Assembly (NCBI GenBank): GCA_050945795.1
Contig: JBMNTP010000001.1
Span: 62,001 to 126,000, forward strand
Source of the DNA: JBMNTP01 sp050945795
GTDB lineage: Bacteria; Bacillota; Clostridia; Christensenellales; MGBC116941
DNA: 64,000 nt
Direction of reading: 5' to 3'
Positions 24,748-34,299 of the stretch are shown in pieces (within the stretch, counting starts at the first letter, position 1; every line of letters starts with the position of its first letter). A program made the translations under genes and the position numbers. The notes beneath the pieces were generated by a model. It saw nothing but the letters and a program-made list of their open reading frames with translations, was not told where the DNA came from and made no database searches.

Positions 24748-26106
24748 TTATTCTTCTTCGCCCTTATCTTCTGTATCTTCATCGGTATCGCCGCTTCCCT
24801 CTTGCGGCTGCTCCATACCCAAAACCTTGTAATTTACAACAATCTTGCCGGCATCCTTAAACTCTTGAACCCAATTAGCCACAAGCTCCTGTATATACTG
24901 TACACGCTCGTCTTCAAGCGTCATAGCTATGAATTCTTCTTCATGTTCGGCGTAATCCACTTCGCCCTCATCAAGCACTTCTACAAGCTTTATAATATGA
25001 TAGCCGTAGTCGGACATAACAAGCTCTGTCGTATCTCCCGCCTCTTCAAGCTCCAGCGCCGCCGCCTTAAACTCTTTTACAAAGCCGGTATCCTCATTTA
25101 AAAGATATCCTTTTTCGTTATACATGGCGCTGTCCTTAGACATGCCGGGATCCTCACCGTATTCATCAATCAGCTCATCAAAATCTTCTCCGGCATCTAC
25201 CTTTAAAAGCAGCTCTTCAGCCTTGTCCTTAATTTTGGCCGCCGCCTCGTCCCTCGCATCATTATATTCCTTCTCGGCTTTTCTAAGGTCTTCCTGGTCT
25301 TTAATAGTAGGCGCACTTAACGAAGAAAGGTCTGAATAAGCTAGGGATTTCTCTTTTACCAGCTCTAGATCATCTTCTTCAAAATTTATAAGTATATGCT
25401 TAACGTATCTAAATCCCGGCGGATAATAATATATCTCATCGCCGTACATCATAGCCTCTTCAAATATTGAAGTATCGGCAAACGCTTCTTTTTGCGCCTG
25501 CATATGCTCATCAAACGTTGCCCTGGCTTTTTCGGGGTTTTCTTCTATCGCATCAGCGAGCGACTCAAGATACTTCTCGGCGACATACTCACGCCGCACA
25601 TTAACTATAAACTCTTCCTCGCTCTTAGCCTCATACGACGCGAACAACTCTTTTATATCTTTATCGAGCGCCTCTTGCGCCTTTGCCTCAGCATCGTCTA
25701 GATCTGAGAATTCGTAGTTTTTGTAGTAATCAAGCTGCGCTTCTTTATAAGATTCAAGCTGCTGCCTGTTTTCTTCGTCTACCTCTGTTCGCTCTTCATC
25801 GCTTAAGTCAAACGCTCCCGCTTCTTGCGCTTTTGCGTATATCACTTCATTAAAAAGCCTTGTTTCAAGAGCGGCGTTTTTAAGCATCTCATGCTGCTCT
25901 TTTACGCTTTCGTCATCGGATGAAGTGGCATCGGCGAGCCCGTAGTAGCTTTTAAGCTGCTCATATGAAGCGAGTATAGTGCTGCGCTTTATTTCTTTAT
26001 CTCCAACTTTAACCGCTACTAGATCATTGTCGAAAAGCGAGCATCCCGATAACAACATTGCTACCATGAATATAATCGTCAAAGCCACCATGGCTGTTCT
26101 TTTCAT
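24748..26106 (-). CDS. Parvulin-type peptidyl-prolyl isomerase lipoprotein 2
   Basis: A 452-residue paralog of the previous gene: signal peptide with lipobox LLSGC, a very acidic helical N-domain (about 35-200), a parvulin core (about 235-400) with FRYVKHILINFEEDD and MSDYGYHIIKLVE, and an acidic C-tail rich in Glu and Asp. The interior again carries a charged insertion. Followed upstream by mfd with 78 nt between, so the pair may be read from the mfd operon or alone. Confidence 0.9.
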   Translation of the reverse strand: MKRTAMVALTIIFMVAMLLSGCSLFDNDLVAVKVGDKEIKRSTILASYEQLKSYYGLADATSSDDESVKEQHEMLKNAALETRLFNEVIYAKAQEAGAFDLSDEERTEVDEENRQQLESYKEAQLDYYKNYEFSDLDDAEAKAQEALDKDIKELFASYEAKSEEEFIVNVRREYVAEKYLESLADAIEENPEKARATFDEHMQAQKEAFADTSIFEEAMMYGDEIYYYPPGFRYVKHILINFEEDDLELVKEKSLAYSDLSSLSAPTIKDQEDLRKAEKEYNDARDEAAAKIKDKAEELLLKVDAGEDFDELIDEYGEDPGMSKDSAMYNEKGYLLNEDTGFVKEFKAAALELEEAGDTTELVMSDYGYHIIKLVEVLDEGEVDYAEHEEEFIAMTLEDERVQYIQELVANWVQEFKDAGKIVVNYKVLGMEQPQEGSGDTDEDTEDKGEEE

Positions 26107-26184
26107 TCTTCAAGTTACCTTTCAGTTAATTCAGCTAATTCAGTTATTATACCACACAATGCCGCCGCGGCACAATTGCCGGCT

Positions 26185-29100
26185 TTATGCCGTTCGTATC
26201 TCAGCCAGCGCCCGCGCCATATCCAGTGCGTGCCGCATCATAAGCGCCGGCGCCATGCCCTTTTTCCTTATAACAATGGCGTCATTTGTGAACATGGTTT
26301 TGACGGGAAAACTCGCAATAAGTTCCATAAGCCGCTGCGGCTCATACGCCATGCCCTGCGCCACCTTAAGAGAAGCCGCCCCCTCCGACATAGCCACGCT
26401 TTCAACACCCGCTTTTTGCGCCCACACTCTAAGAAGCGCTGTGCCTACAAGGTTTGAAACGGCTTTTGGCGGCTTACCGAATCTGTCTTTTAGCTCCTTT
26501 TCAATCTCTATAATCTGATCTTCTTCCCTCGCCTGCGCAAGCCGCTTATATATCTCCACTCGCGCCGCATCTCCCGCGTATTCGGCGGGTATATGCGCGT
26601 CCATACGAGTTTCTACCACCGTCTTTATTTCTTCCTCATCCACCTGCTCGCCCTTTATGCGCTTAACCTCTTCGTCAACAAGCCGGCAATACATATCATA
26701 CCCTACCTCCGTCATATGCCCGTATTGCTCGGCGCCGAGTATGTTGCCGGCTCCCCTTATTTCAAGGTCGCGCATGGCTATTTTAAAACCGGAACCCAGC
26801 TCTGTAAATTCGCGTATGGCTTGTAGCCGCTTTTGCGCCGTCTCACCTATGCGCCCGCCTTCCCTGAATGTAAAATACGCGTAACCAAGCCGCGAGCTGC
26901 GCCCCACTCTGCCTCTTAGCTGATAAAGTTGCGCCAGCCCCAAACGGTCAGCGTCGTAAACGATTATTGTGTTTACGGCGGGTATATCAAGTCCGGACTC
27001 TATTATAGTGCTACATAAAAGCACATCATACTCTCCGGCGTAGAATTTCATCATAACCGCCTCCAGCGCCTTTTCATCCATCTGTCCATGCGCCGAGGCT
27101 ATGCGCGCCTCAGGTACCAGCCTCTTAAGCTTAAAAGCGAAAACGTCCATATCTCTTACTGTATTGTATACAAAATATACCTGACCGCCGCGCTCCATCT
27201 CCTCTATAATTGCTTCTCTAGCCATAGCGTCGTTGTATTCCATAACGTATGTAGCTATCGGGCGGCGCTCCTCCGGCGGAGTGTTTATAACGCTCATATC
27301 CCGTATGCCGGAGAGCGACATATAAAGCGTGCGGGGTATCGGCGTAGCCGACAGCGTCAGCACGTCGACGCGGCGCTTAAGCTCCTTTATAGCCTCTTTA
27401 TGCGCTACGCCAAAGCGCTGCTCCTCATCTATTACCAAAAGACCGAGGTCGTTGAATAAAACGTCTTTGCCAAGCAGGCGGTGCGTGCCTATTACAATGT
27501 CAAGCTCTCCGCTTTTAAGCCGCTTTAGTATGGCTCTTTGCTCCGCCGCCGTCTTAAAGCGAGACAGCACATCTACTTTTATAGGATACCCGCCCATGCG
27601 CTCGCATACGGTAGTAAAATGCTGCTGCGCCAAAATGGTGGTCGGTGCCATTATAGCCGCCTGCTTGCCGGCTGTAACGCATTTAAACGCCGCCCTTAGC
27701 GCAACCTCCGTCTTGCCGTAGCCTACATCTCCGCAAAGCAGCCTATCCATTATCTTAGGGCTTTCCATATCCCGCTTTATTTCTTCAAGCGACTGCTTCT
27801 GATCCGGCGAATCCTCATATTCAAACGAATCCTCAAACTCTCTTTGCCATGGCGTATCGGGCGGGAAAGCAAAGCCCTCAAGCGATTGCCGCCTTGCGTA
27901 CAGCGCCACGAGATCACCCGCCGCCTGCTTAACGCTGTCGCGCACCCGCTTTTTGGTCTTTTCCCATTCCACGCCGCCCATGCGTGACAGTCGCGGCGTA
28001 ACATCCCCGGCGGCAGAGTATTTTTGTATCCTGTCCATCTGGTCTGTCGGAAGATAAAGCTTGTCTGCCCCGGCATACTCTATATTCATATAATCGCGGG
28101 TATTGCCGCCCGCCTTCATCTTAATTAGGCCGAGATACCTGCCAACACCATGCTTTTCATGCACAACATAGTCGCCCGGCTTTATATCTATAAATATATC
28201 CGGCCGCCTTTGCCTGCCCGCGCTTTTCTTTTTGGCCTCTCCTCCGCCAAATATGGCAAAGCGCTGCTTAGGAAATTCCGCACCGCCGGATAAAAATCCC
28301 GGACAAACCAGAGTCTCTCCCTTTTCAGGCTCCCTATCGGCGCTTTTTACATACGCCGCCGGAGCGCCCAAAGCCAGCAGATCGCCCGCCATCTTTTGCG
28401 CACGTCCATCTGTACCTGCCGCTATAATAACAGACCATTTGTCCGCCGAGTATTTTTTAATCTTGTCAGCCAGTTCATCTATCGTCGATACCCTTAGCTC
28501 TTTGGCGTCCGTCTTTATGGCGATATCCTCTCTTAGCCATTCGGCGCGCGAGTCAATTCCATACGCCGCCATAACCGGCAGCCGGGATAGCCTTAGCTCA
28601 AAATCGCCCCACTGCATATAAATTCCGGCCATAAGCGCCGATGCCTCGCCTTTTTCAAGCAATACCGACAGTTTTTCGGCAAAAGACATAAGAAAAGCCT
28701 CCGCCCTCTCTTTAATCCCGGCCGGATCATCTATAAAAACCACAGGGTCTTTCATATAATCGGCCACCCACGCCGCTTCTCCATACATAGCCGCTATGTA
28801 ATTATCTATACCATCAAACGCCGATGCCTTTCTAAGGCTGTCAAGCTGCGTCTCAATCCTCATCTTAGACTTTGCCTGAGCGTATTCGCCCTCCTTCTGC
28901 AAAGCCCCCATAAGCCGCTCCATGCCTTCATTCGTTGCCACCGCCTCTGTAGCCGGAGGTATGGCAACGCCGTCTATCTCGCCGGAGCTTAGCTGCGTTT
29001 CTATATCAAGCTGCTTTATATCCCATATCTCGTCTCCAAAAAAGTCCACCCTTACCGCGCCCGAGCCGTCAGCGGGAACTATATCTAAAATATCCCCTCT

Positions 29101-29598
29101 AAGCGCCGCCTGCCCAAGACCCTCTACGGCTAAAACCCTCTCATACCCGGCGGCAATAAGTTTTTTTATAACCTCACCCGGCGATATATTAAGTCTCTTA
29201 TAAAGGCGCAGGCTCGCCTTTTTAAAAACGGCGGGCGGCGCAAGCAGCGTCAGCGCCGCATCTATCGACGCTACTATAATGCCGTCCTCCGCCGCGTTTA
29301 GAGCCGCCAACCGCCGCGCCGCCTGCTCTCTGCTCCTCGCCGCCGTTTCTCTAAGCTGCGTATCGCGTGACGGCAGCAGCCATACGTTTTTAGCGCAGAG
29401 CGAAAGATCGTCAAACACTTTAACAGCCCTAAGCTCATTTGCCGTTATATAAAGCGCCTGCCTTTGTGAAGCCGCGGCGGCAAGAGGCTTTGCCGCGTCT
29501 GTAAAACCGTACAATCCCGCCGTGCCGCCCTTTTTTAAGTTTTTAAGCCCGTCCATGCCCGGTAGCCGGGAAACCGGCGCCCAAAAGCCCAAATTCAT
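26185..29598 (-). CDS. mfd: Transcription-repair coupling factor Mfd
   Basis: ATP-driven translocase that removes RNA polymerase stalled at lesions and recruits UvrA. Domain order in 1137 residues: UvrB-like N-terminal module (about 1-330), RNA-polymerase interaction CarD-like domain (about 470-535, GDYVVHEKHGVGRYLGL), helicase lobe 1 with Walker A GDVGYGKTEVA (about 621) and DEEQ box, lobe 2 with QLRGRVGRSSRLGYAYF, and the TRCF C-terminal domain. The ATG at 29598 has CGGAGG directly upstream and is preferred over 29625. It closes glmU-prs-HAD-pth-mfd. Confidence 0.96.
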   Translation of the reverse strand: MNLGFWAPVSRLPGMDGLKNLKKGGTAGLYGFTDAAKPLAAAASQRQALYITANELRAVKVFDDLSLCAKNVWLLPSRDTQLRETAARSREQAARRLAALNAAEDGIIVASIDAALTLLAPPAVFKKASLRLYKRLNISPGEVIKKLIAAGYERVLAVEGLGQAALRGDILDIVPADGSGAVRVDFFGDEIWDIKQLDIETQLSSGEIDGVAIPPATEAVATNEGMERLMGALQKEGEYAQAKSKMRIETQLDSLRKASAFDGIDNYIAAMYGEAAWVADYMKDPVVFIDDPAGIKERAEAFLMSFAEKLSVLLEKGEASALMAGIYMQWGDFELRLSRLPVMAAYGIDSRAEWLREDIAIKTDAKELRVSTIDELADKIKKYSADKWSVIIAAGTDGRAQKMAGDLLALGAPAAYVKSADREPEKGETLVCPGFLSGGAEFPKQRFAIFGGGEAKKKSAGRQRRPDIFIDIKPGDYVVHEKHGVGRYLGLIKMKAGGNTRDYMNIEYAGADKLYLPTDQMDRIQKYSAAGDVTPRLSRMGGVEWEKTKKRVRDSVKQAAGDLVALYARRQSLEGFAFPPDTPWQREFEDSFEYEDSPDQKQSLEEIKRDMESPKIMDRLLCGDVGYGKTEVALRAAFKCVTAGKQAAIMAPTTILAQQHFTTVCERMGGYPIKVDVLSRFKTAAEQRAILKRLKSGELDIVIGTHRLLGKDVLFNDLGLLVIDEEQRFGVAHKEAIKELKRRVDVLTLSATPIPRTLYMSLSGIRDMSVINTPPEERRPIATYVMEYNDAMAREAIIEEMERGGQVYFVYNTVRDMDVFAFKLKRLVPEARIASAHGQMDEKALEAVMMKFYAGEYDVLLCSTIIESGLDIPAVNTIIVYDADRLGLAQLYQLRGRVGRSSRLGYAYFTFREGGRIGETAQKRLQAIREFTELGSGFKIAMRDLEIRGAGNILGAEQYGHMTEVGYDMYCRLVDEEVKRIKGEQVDEEEIKTVVETRMDAHIPAEYAGDAARVEIYKRLAQAREEDQIIEIEKELKDRFGKPPKAVSNLVGTALLRVWAQKAGVESVAMSEGAASLKVAQGMAYEPQRLMELIASFPVKTMFTNDAIVIRKKGMAPALMMRHALDMARALAEIRTA

Positions 29599-29632
29599 AC
29601 TTCCTCCGATTATCTTCGCACGCATAATTACC

Positions 29633-29662
29633 CTTTTGCCGTTTTTACCGGTACAAAAGGGT
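29633..29662. other. Inverted repeat between pth and mfd
   Basis: CCCTTTTG/CAAAAGGG arms about 14 nt apart, without a T tract. It may slow transcription between the two genes. Confidence 0.35.
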
Positions 29663-29732
29663 GTTGTTTGCTGCCTTGGTATAATATAATATTATCCTTT
29701 TTATAAGAAAATAACGCCGCTAAAATGCGCCG

Positions 29733-30311
29733 CTATAAATCTACGCCATTATGTCCGTTAAATCTCGCTTGCGCCTCGCTGACCCCGTCGGCTATTATGC
29801 ATGTAACCGCCTCCGCCGCCGCCTTATACGCCGATATAACCTTTTCCAACTCGTCCTTGCTATACCTTGAAAGCACATAATCCGCCAATTCAAAATGTTC
29901 CGGTCTTTCGCCTATGCCTATTCTTACCCTGGGGAAATCCTCGCTTTCAATATGATATATTATAGAGCGCATACCGTTATGCGTACCCGCTCCGCCTTTT
30001 CCTCTTACCCTTATGCGGCCAGGCTCAAGGTCTACATCGTCATAAACAACTATAAGGCCGGACGGATCCAGCCTGTAATAATCGAGCAAAGATTTTATAC
30101 TGCGCCCGCTTTCATTCATATACGTTTGCGGCAGCGCTAGTATAACCTTGCGGCCGGCAACCGTTGTTTCGGCTATCAGCGCGTGATGCGCTGCCTTCCG
30201 TATTTTTACGCCGAGGCTTTGCGCCAGTAGCGAAACGGCGTCAAATCCGGCGTTATGCCTTGTTCCGGCGTATTTAAGCCCCGGATTGCCCAGCCCCGCA
30301 ACGACGAACAT
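29733..30311 (-). CDS. pth: Peptidyl-tRNA hydrolase
   Basis: Frees tRNA from peptidyl-tRNA that dropped off ribosomes. The start at 30311 gives 192 residues beginning MFVVAGLGNPGLKYAGTRHN, with the catalytic His in TRHNAGFD (about residue 20), the Asp in VVYDDVDLEPG, and GGAGTHNGMRSI. It overlaps the end of the HAD gene by 38 nt. The longer frame to 30362 has no ribosome site. Confidence 0.95.
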   Translation of the reverse strand: MFVVAGLGNPGLKYAGTRHNAGFDAVSLLAQSLGVKIRKAAHHALIAETTVAGRKVILALPQTYMNESGRSIKSLLDYYRLDPSGLIVVYDDVDLEPGRIRVRGKGGAGTHNGMRSIIYHIESEDFPRVRIGIGERPEHFELADYVLSRYSKDELEKVISAYKAAAEAVTCIIADGVSEAQARFNGHNGVDL

Positions 30312-31092
30312 CAAAAACCTCCGAAATATCCTCAAGTTCCTTTGCCCAGCGCAGAAAGTCATCGTAGTCGCCGCTTGGGCAGTCCGGCTCTATGCCGGTG
30401 CGGTTTATAGCGTATTCCTTTATATAAAACGCGCTAAAACCCATATCAATCGTTACCATATCGTCTTGAACGTCGTTTCCTACCATAAAGCATTCGTGGG
30501 CCGAAAGTCCGGTGATATCGAGCGCCTCTTGATAGTATCTTAAATCAGGCTTACAGTAGCGCATATTTTCATTGCCGGTTATAAACTCAAACTCATCCGG
30601 CGAAAACCCCGCCCATATCAGCCTTGCTTTTTGCACCTTTAAAGGAAAAACCGGATTCGATACTACAACAATCCTGTATCCCTTGTCCTTTATAATATCA
30701 ACCGCCTCGCGCATTTCTCTGCTTTTTGAGGCGTACTTACCTATATTGTCAAACCCTTTATCATAAAACTCCAAGACTCTTTCAACAAACAACCCGGCCT
30801 TATCTCCCGCCTCTGCATATATGCCTTTTATCGACCTTATATCGTTTGTGGTTTTGCCGTCAAAGTCGTACATGCCCGCGCGCGCCGCTGCCATTATTTC
30901 ACGCACTCTGTGCGGCGGAAAAATATCTGCGGTATAATCCGAAACCCCGTTAAGATAAAGCTCAACTAAAAGATCGGTATCCATAGGCAGCAATGTGCCG
31001 TCCATGTCGAAAAAAACAGCCTTTTTATTATTGGCGTCAAATATCAAATCGCAAGGGAACGCCTCGGTTCCCGGCCACCTCCCTGTCATCAT
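30274..31092 (-). CDS. HAD-family hydrolase
   Basis: A 272-residue (or about 257 from an internal TTG) haloacid-dehalogenase phosphatase. Motif I is FFDMDGTLLPMDTD (Asp nucleophile), motif II IVVVSNPVFPLK, motif III Lys near ENMRYCKPD, motif IV MVGNDVQDDM. A helical cap lies between motifs I and II. The ATG overlaps the prs stop (ATGA) but lacks a clear ribosome site; a TTG 45 nt downstream, preceded by GAGGCG, gives MIFDANNKKAVFFDMDGT and may be the true start. Substrate unknown. Its insertion between prs and pth is unusual compared with B. subtilis. Confidence 0.85.
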   Translation of the reverse strand: MMTGRWPGTEAFPCDLIFDANNKKAVFFDMDGTLLPMDTDLLVELYLNGVSDYTADIFPPHRVREIMAAARAGMYDFDGKTTNDIRSIKGIYAEAGDKAGLFVERVLEFYDKGFDNIGKYASKSREMREAVDIIKDKGYRIVVVSNPVFPLKVQKARLIWAGFSPDEFEFITGNENMRYCKPDLRYYQEALDITGLSAHECFMVGNDVQDDMVTIDMGFSAFYIKEYAINRTGIEPDCPSGDYDDFLRWAKELEDISEVFDVRRCGAGQSGA

Positions 31093-32042
31093 TCAAACAA
31101 TGTGCTAACCGGCCTGTCCTCATATATAAGACTTATGGCCTTAGCGAATACCGGCGCTACAGACAGCATTCGTATTTTGGGCAACTGATGCTGCGGCTTT
31201 AAGGGAATGGTGTTAAGTATCACTATTTCCTTTATATCCGACGCCATAATCCTCTCAACTCCGGGATTTGAAAGCACCCCATGAGTTGTGCAGACGTATA
31301 TCTCGCGCGCCCCCTTCTCCATAAGCGCCGCCGCGGCATTGCAAATCGTACCGGCGGTATCAACAAGATCGTCTACCAGCACACAGCGTTTATTTCTTAT
31401 ATCTCCTATAATGTTCAGCACCTCAGACACATTTGCCTTCGGTCTGCGTTTATCTACTATGGCAAGCGGAGCGTCCATCTTTTTAGCCATGCTGCGCGCC
31501 CTTGTAACACTGCCTATATCTGGCGACACTACAACAAGATCATCCCCTTCAAACCTGCGCTCAAGATAATGAGCTGCCAATACCGGCACCCCTCTTAAAT
31601 GGTCAACAGGTATATTGAAGAATCCCTGAATCTGCGTAGCGTGAAGGTCTATCGTAAGAATGCGGTCAGCGCCGGCTACGGTTATGACGTCGGCTACCAG
31701 CTTTGCGGCAATGGGATCGCGCGGCTGTACCTTTCTGTCCTGCCTAGCATATCCGTAATACGGTATAACGGCGGTAATGCTGGCTGCCGAGGCGCGCTTG
31801 AACGCGTCTATCATTATAAGAAGCTCCATCAGATTATCATTTACCGGCGTACAAAGCGACTGTATCACAAAAACGTCAGAACCGCGCACCGAATCAATAA
31901 TGTTAACTGAAATTTCGCCGTCCGCGAATTTCGATACCTTGGCCTGTCCCATGGTTTGCCCGAGCAGCTGCGCTATCTCGTTTGCCAGCAAAGGGTTTGA
32001 GTTCCCCGTGAACAGTTTTATTCTGTTGCCATGCCTAGCCAT
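31089..32042 (-). CDS. prs: Ribose-phosphate pyrophosphokinase
   Basis: Makes PRPP for purine, pyrimidine, NAD and His synthesis. The 317-residue class I enzyme has the N-terminal KLFTGNSNPLLANEIAQLLG, the ATP flexible loop GYARQDRKVQPRDPI, DLHATQIQGFF, and the PRPP loop VLVDDLVDTAGTI. It follows glmU by 7 nt. The gene supplies PRPP to pyrE and PurR regulation also present in this window. Confidence 0.96.
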   Translation of the reverse strand: MARHGNRIKLFTGNSNPLLANEIAQLLGQTMGQAKVSKFADGEISVNIIDSVRGSDVFVIQSLCTPVNDNLMELLIMIDAFKRASAASITAVIPYYGYARQDRKVQPRDPIAAKLVADVITVAGADRILTIDLHATQIQGFFNIPVDHLRGVPVLAAHYLERRFEGDDLVVVSPDIGSVTRARSMAKKMDAPLAIVDKRRPKANVSEVLNIIGDIRNKRCVLVDDLVDTAGTICNAAAALMEKGAREIYVCTTHGVLSNPGVERIMASDIKEIVILNTIPLKPQHQLPKIRMLSVAPVFAKAISLIYEDRPVSTLFE

Positions 32043-32049
32043 ATTTCTT

Positions 32050-33384
32050 TTAATCCTCCCTAAGCTTCCAATCGGTTTTTATAGTCTGCCTTGCCCTCGC
32101 TATGCACAGCGCACCTGGTGGCACATCTTCTGTAACCGTAGAGCCGGCCGCCACATAAGCGCCCTCCCCAATAGTTACCGGTGCTACCAGGTTAGCGTTG
32201 CAGCCTACAAAAACATCGTCCTCTATTACCGTCCTGCTTTTTCTTTTGCCGTCGTAGTTTACAAAAACAACTCCGCAGCCGATATTGCAGCCCTCTCCTA
32301 TGCTGCCATCTCCTATATATGAAAGGTGCGATACCTTGCTGCCATCTCCTATATCCGAGTTTTTAACTTCGACAAAGTCGCCTATGCGACACTTTTCCCC
32401 TATCTTAGAACCCGGCCTTAAATATGCGTAAGGCCCTATGCTCGAACCGCTTCCAACAGATGAATCGAGTATAACGCTGTTCTGTATAACAACCCCATCC
32501 GATATAACGCCGCCGCTTATACGGCTGCCGGGATACAGCGTGCAGTTCTCGCCTATTATTGTTCGGTTTTGTATATAGTTGCCGGGATAAACAATAGTAT
32601 CGCGGCCTATCTTTGCGCCGTAATCTATATATGTAGCGGCGGGGTCTATAATCTCCACCCCTTCATCCATATGCCGTATGTTTATCCTCTTGCGCATCGC
32701 CGTCGCCGCCTCCGAGAGCTGCGCCTTTGAATTAACGCCCATGCTCTCATCGGCGCTTATAACCACCCGCCTTACTTTTTCCAGCATACCCACGCAGTCG
32801 GTAAGGTAATACTCTCCCTGCGCATTATCTGCTTTAAGGCGGGACAGGCATTCGAGCAACTTATCGGTTTTAAAACAGTAAACAGACGCATTCACTTCAC
32901 AAATGCGCCTTTGCTCATCATTGCAGTCCCTGTCTTCAACTATCGCCGCCGCACTCTCGCCCACCGGCACCACCCGCCCGTAACCTGCGGGATTTTCCAA
33001 AACTGCCGTCGCAAAAGCGGCGTCGGCGTCCTTGGCAGCCGCATAAAGCTGCGTAATCGTTTTATCAGTAACAAGCGGCATGTCGCCCGCCAATATAACG
33101 GTATACCCCTTGCCCTCCTTTTTAAGTAGGGGGGCGGCCTGCATTACGGCGTGACCGGTGCCGAGCGGCTGCTCCTGCATAACGGTAAAAGCGCGGCCTT
33201 TTATGTGCGCGCTTACTTCGTCGCTGCGATGCCCTACCACTACTATAGGCTGCACCGGCGCGACAGCGTCCATCACCCAGTCTATTATAGCGCGCCCGCA
33301 TATTTCATGCAGTACCTTGGCCTTTAGGCTCTTCATCCTTTTGCCTTCTCCTGCAGCCATTATGACTACTGAAGCATCAAGCAT
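32050..33384 (-). CDS. glmU: Bifunctional GlcNAc-1-P uridyltransferase / glucosamine-1-P acetyltransferase
   Basis: Makes UDP-GlcNAc for peptidoglycan. Of 444 residues, the N-terminal pyrophosphorylase (about 1-230) has VIMAAGEGKRMKSLKAKVLH and the C-terminal left-handed beta-helix (about 250-440) has hexapeptide repeats (IIGENCTLYPGSRI) and the acetyltransferase His/Lys region. The ATG at 33384 has AGGAG 9 nt upstream; the frame to 33438 is rejected. Promoter at 33443-33471. Confidence 0.95.
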   Translation of the reverse strand: MLDASVVIMAAGEGKRMKSLKAKVLHEICGRAIIDWVMDAVAPVQPIVVVGHRSDEVSAHIKGRAFTVMQEQPLGTGHAVMQAAPLLKKEGKGYTVILAGDMPLVTDKTITQLYAAAKDADAAFATAVLENPAGYGRVVPVGESAAAIVEDRDCNDEQRRICEVNASVYCFKTDKLLECLSRLKADNAQGEYYLTDCVGMLEKVRRVVISADESMGVNSKAQLSEAATAMRKRINIRHMDEGVEIIDPAATYIDYGAKIGRDTIVYPGNYIQNRTIIGENCTLYPGSRISGGVISDGVVIQNSVILDSSVGSGSSIGPYAYLRPGSKIGEKCRIGDFVEVKNSDIGDGSKVSHLSYIGDGSIGEGCNIGCGVVFVNYDGKRKSRTVIEDDVFVGCNANLVAPVTIGEGAYVAAGSTVTEDVPPGALCIARARQTIKTDWKLRED

Positions 33385-33442
33385 AACAACTTTCTCCTGT
33401 CTGGCAGATAAAGTCAACTTTACAGCCCGATTCCACAATTAA

Positions 33443-33471
33443 ATGGTACTACCAATACTCTGTTCTGTCAA
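33443..33471 (-). promoter_or_regulatory. Promoter of glmU operon
   Basis: TTGACA, a 17-nt spacer, TACCAT on the minus strand, about 55 nt before the glmU ATG. Confidence 0.75.
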
Positions 33472-33497
33472 TATCCTCAGGGCACCTGCCTATTAAA

Positions 33498-33531
33498 AAA
33501 CACAATCCTTTCAATTAAAACGGATTGTGTT
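33498..33531 (-). terminator. Terminator between spoVG and glmU
   Basis: Minus strand arms ACACAATCC/GGATTGTGT around a 13-nt loop, then TTTTTTAATAG. It ends the spoVG transcript. Confidence 0.85.
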
Positions 33532-33900
33532 GTATATCTCTATAATATATTGCGCCGCCTCTCACTAAGATGCCAAAAATTCTATCGCCCATAAAAAACA
33601 GGCTCTTGAGTAATACGGCTTTTAAATAAAGTCGTCCTAACAAAAATTGACGCATAAATCGGCTTTCGCATAACAAAATTCTACAGAGCCATACCTTATA
33701 AGGCGGCTCTTAGTTAAGCAGCCTAAACAAAGCGGCTCAAAAAGCAGTCCCCAACGATGCGGCCTTTAACTAAGCAGCGCCTAAAGAAACAGTCCCTTTA
33801 AAAGCGGCGCAAGTATAGCGGTGTTTTTAAAGAAACCGCCGGCATTGCCGCCTTATCATATTAACTTACTTAAGGGATTGGCGGCAACAGATACGCCGCC
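33532..33900. other. Long spoVG-glmU spacer with recurring GC-rich short blocks
   Basis: No gene is seen. The stretch contains many short blocks (CGGCTTTT, CGGCTCTT, GCGGCTCA, GCGGCCTTT, GCGGCGCA) spaced unevenly, plus a hairpin GGCGGC/GCCGCC (33881-33900) directly after the spoVG stop. It may be a long 3' UTR or a small RNA; nothing firmer can be said. Confidence 0.4.
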
Positions 33901-33905
33901 TGAAG

Positions 33906-34175
33906 TTAAAGTTCGGTTTCAACCGACAGTTGCTCATACCTTTCAAGTATCAGCCTCTGCAGCTGCTCTCTGGCTTGAGAGTTAATTGGATGCGCAATGT
34001 CTTTGTATTCGCCGTCCGGCGTCCTGCGGCTGGGCATAGCGATAAAGAAACCGTTCTGGCCTTCGATGATCTTCATATCATGCACCACAAACTGATCATC
34101 AAAAGTAACAGAAACTATGGCCCTCATCTTTCCATCGGCGTCGATCTTGCGAATACGGATGTCAGTAACGTTCAT
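33906..34175 (-). CDS. spoVG: SpoVG regulatory RNA/DNA-binding protein
   Basis: Small regulator of 89 residues beginning MNVTDIRIRKIDADGKMRAI, with VTFDDQFVVHDMKIIEG and IAMPSRRTPDGEYKDIAHPI, all diagnostic. SpoVG affects asymmetric septation and capsule or virulence genes by binding nucleic acid. The ATG at 34175 has AGGCGGTG 9 nt upstream; a GTG at 34187 is rejected. A sigma-H-like promoter lies at 34218-34245, matching the B. subtilis pattern. Confidence 0.96.
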   Translation of the reverse strand: MNVTDIRIRKIDADGKMRAIVSVTFDDQFVVHDMKIIEGQNGFFIAMPSRRTPDGEYKDIAHPINSQAREQLQRLILERYEQLSVETEL

Positions 34176-34217
34176 ATTCAAAAACACCGCCTATTTATAT
34201 ATAGTCAACTGCTTGTG

Positions 34218-34245
34218 TTATTCTATAATAATAGTGGCTTTTCCT
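34218..34245 (-). promoter_or_regulatory. Sigma-H-like promoter of spoVG
   Basis: Minus strand AGGAAAA, a 12-nt spacer, ATAGAATAA, near the sigma-H consensus (AGGAWWT and RNNGAATWW). It lies about 40 nt before the ATG. Confidence 0.6.
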
Positions 34246-34299
34246 TCTTTTATGGCATAAAATATGAAACTCAATACATTTTAGTGCGTTTTAATGCTT

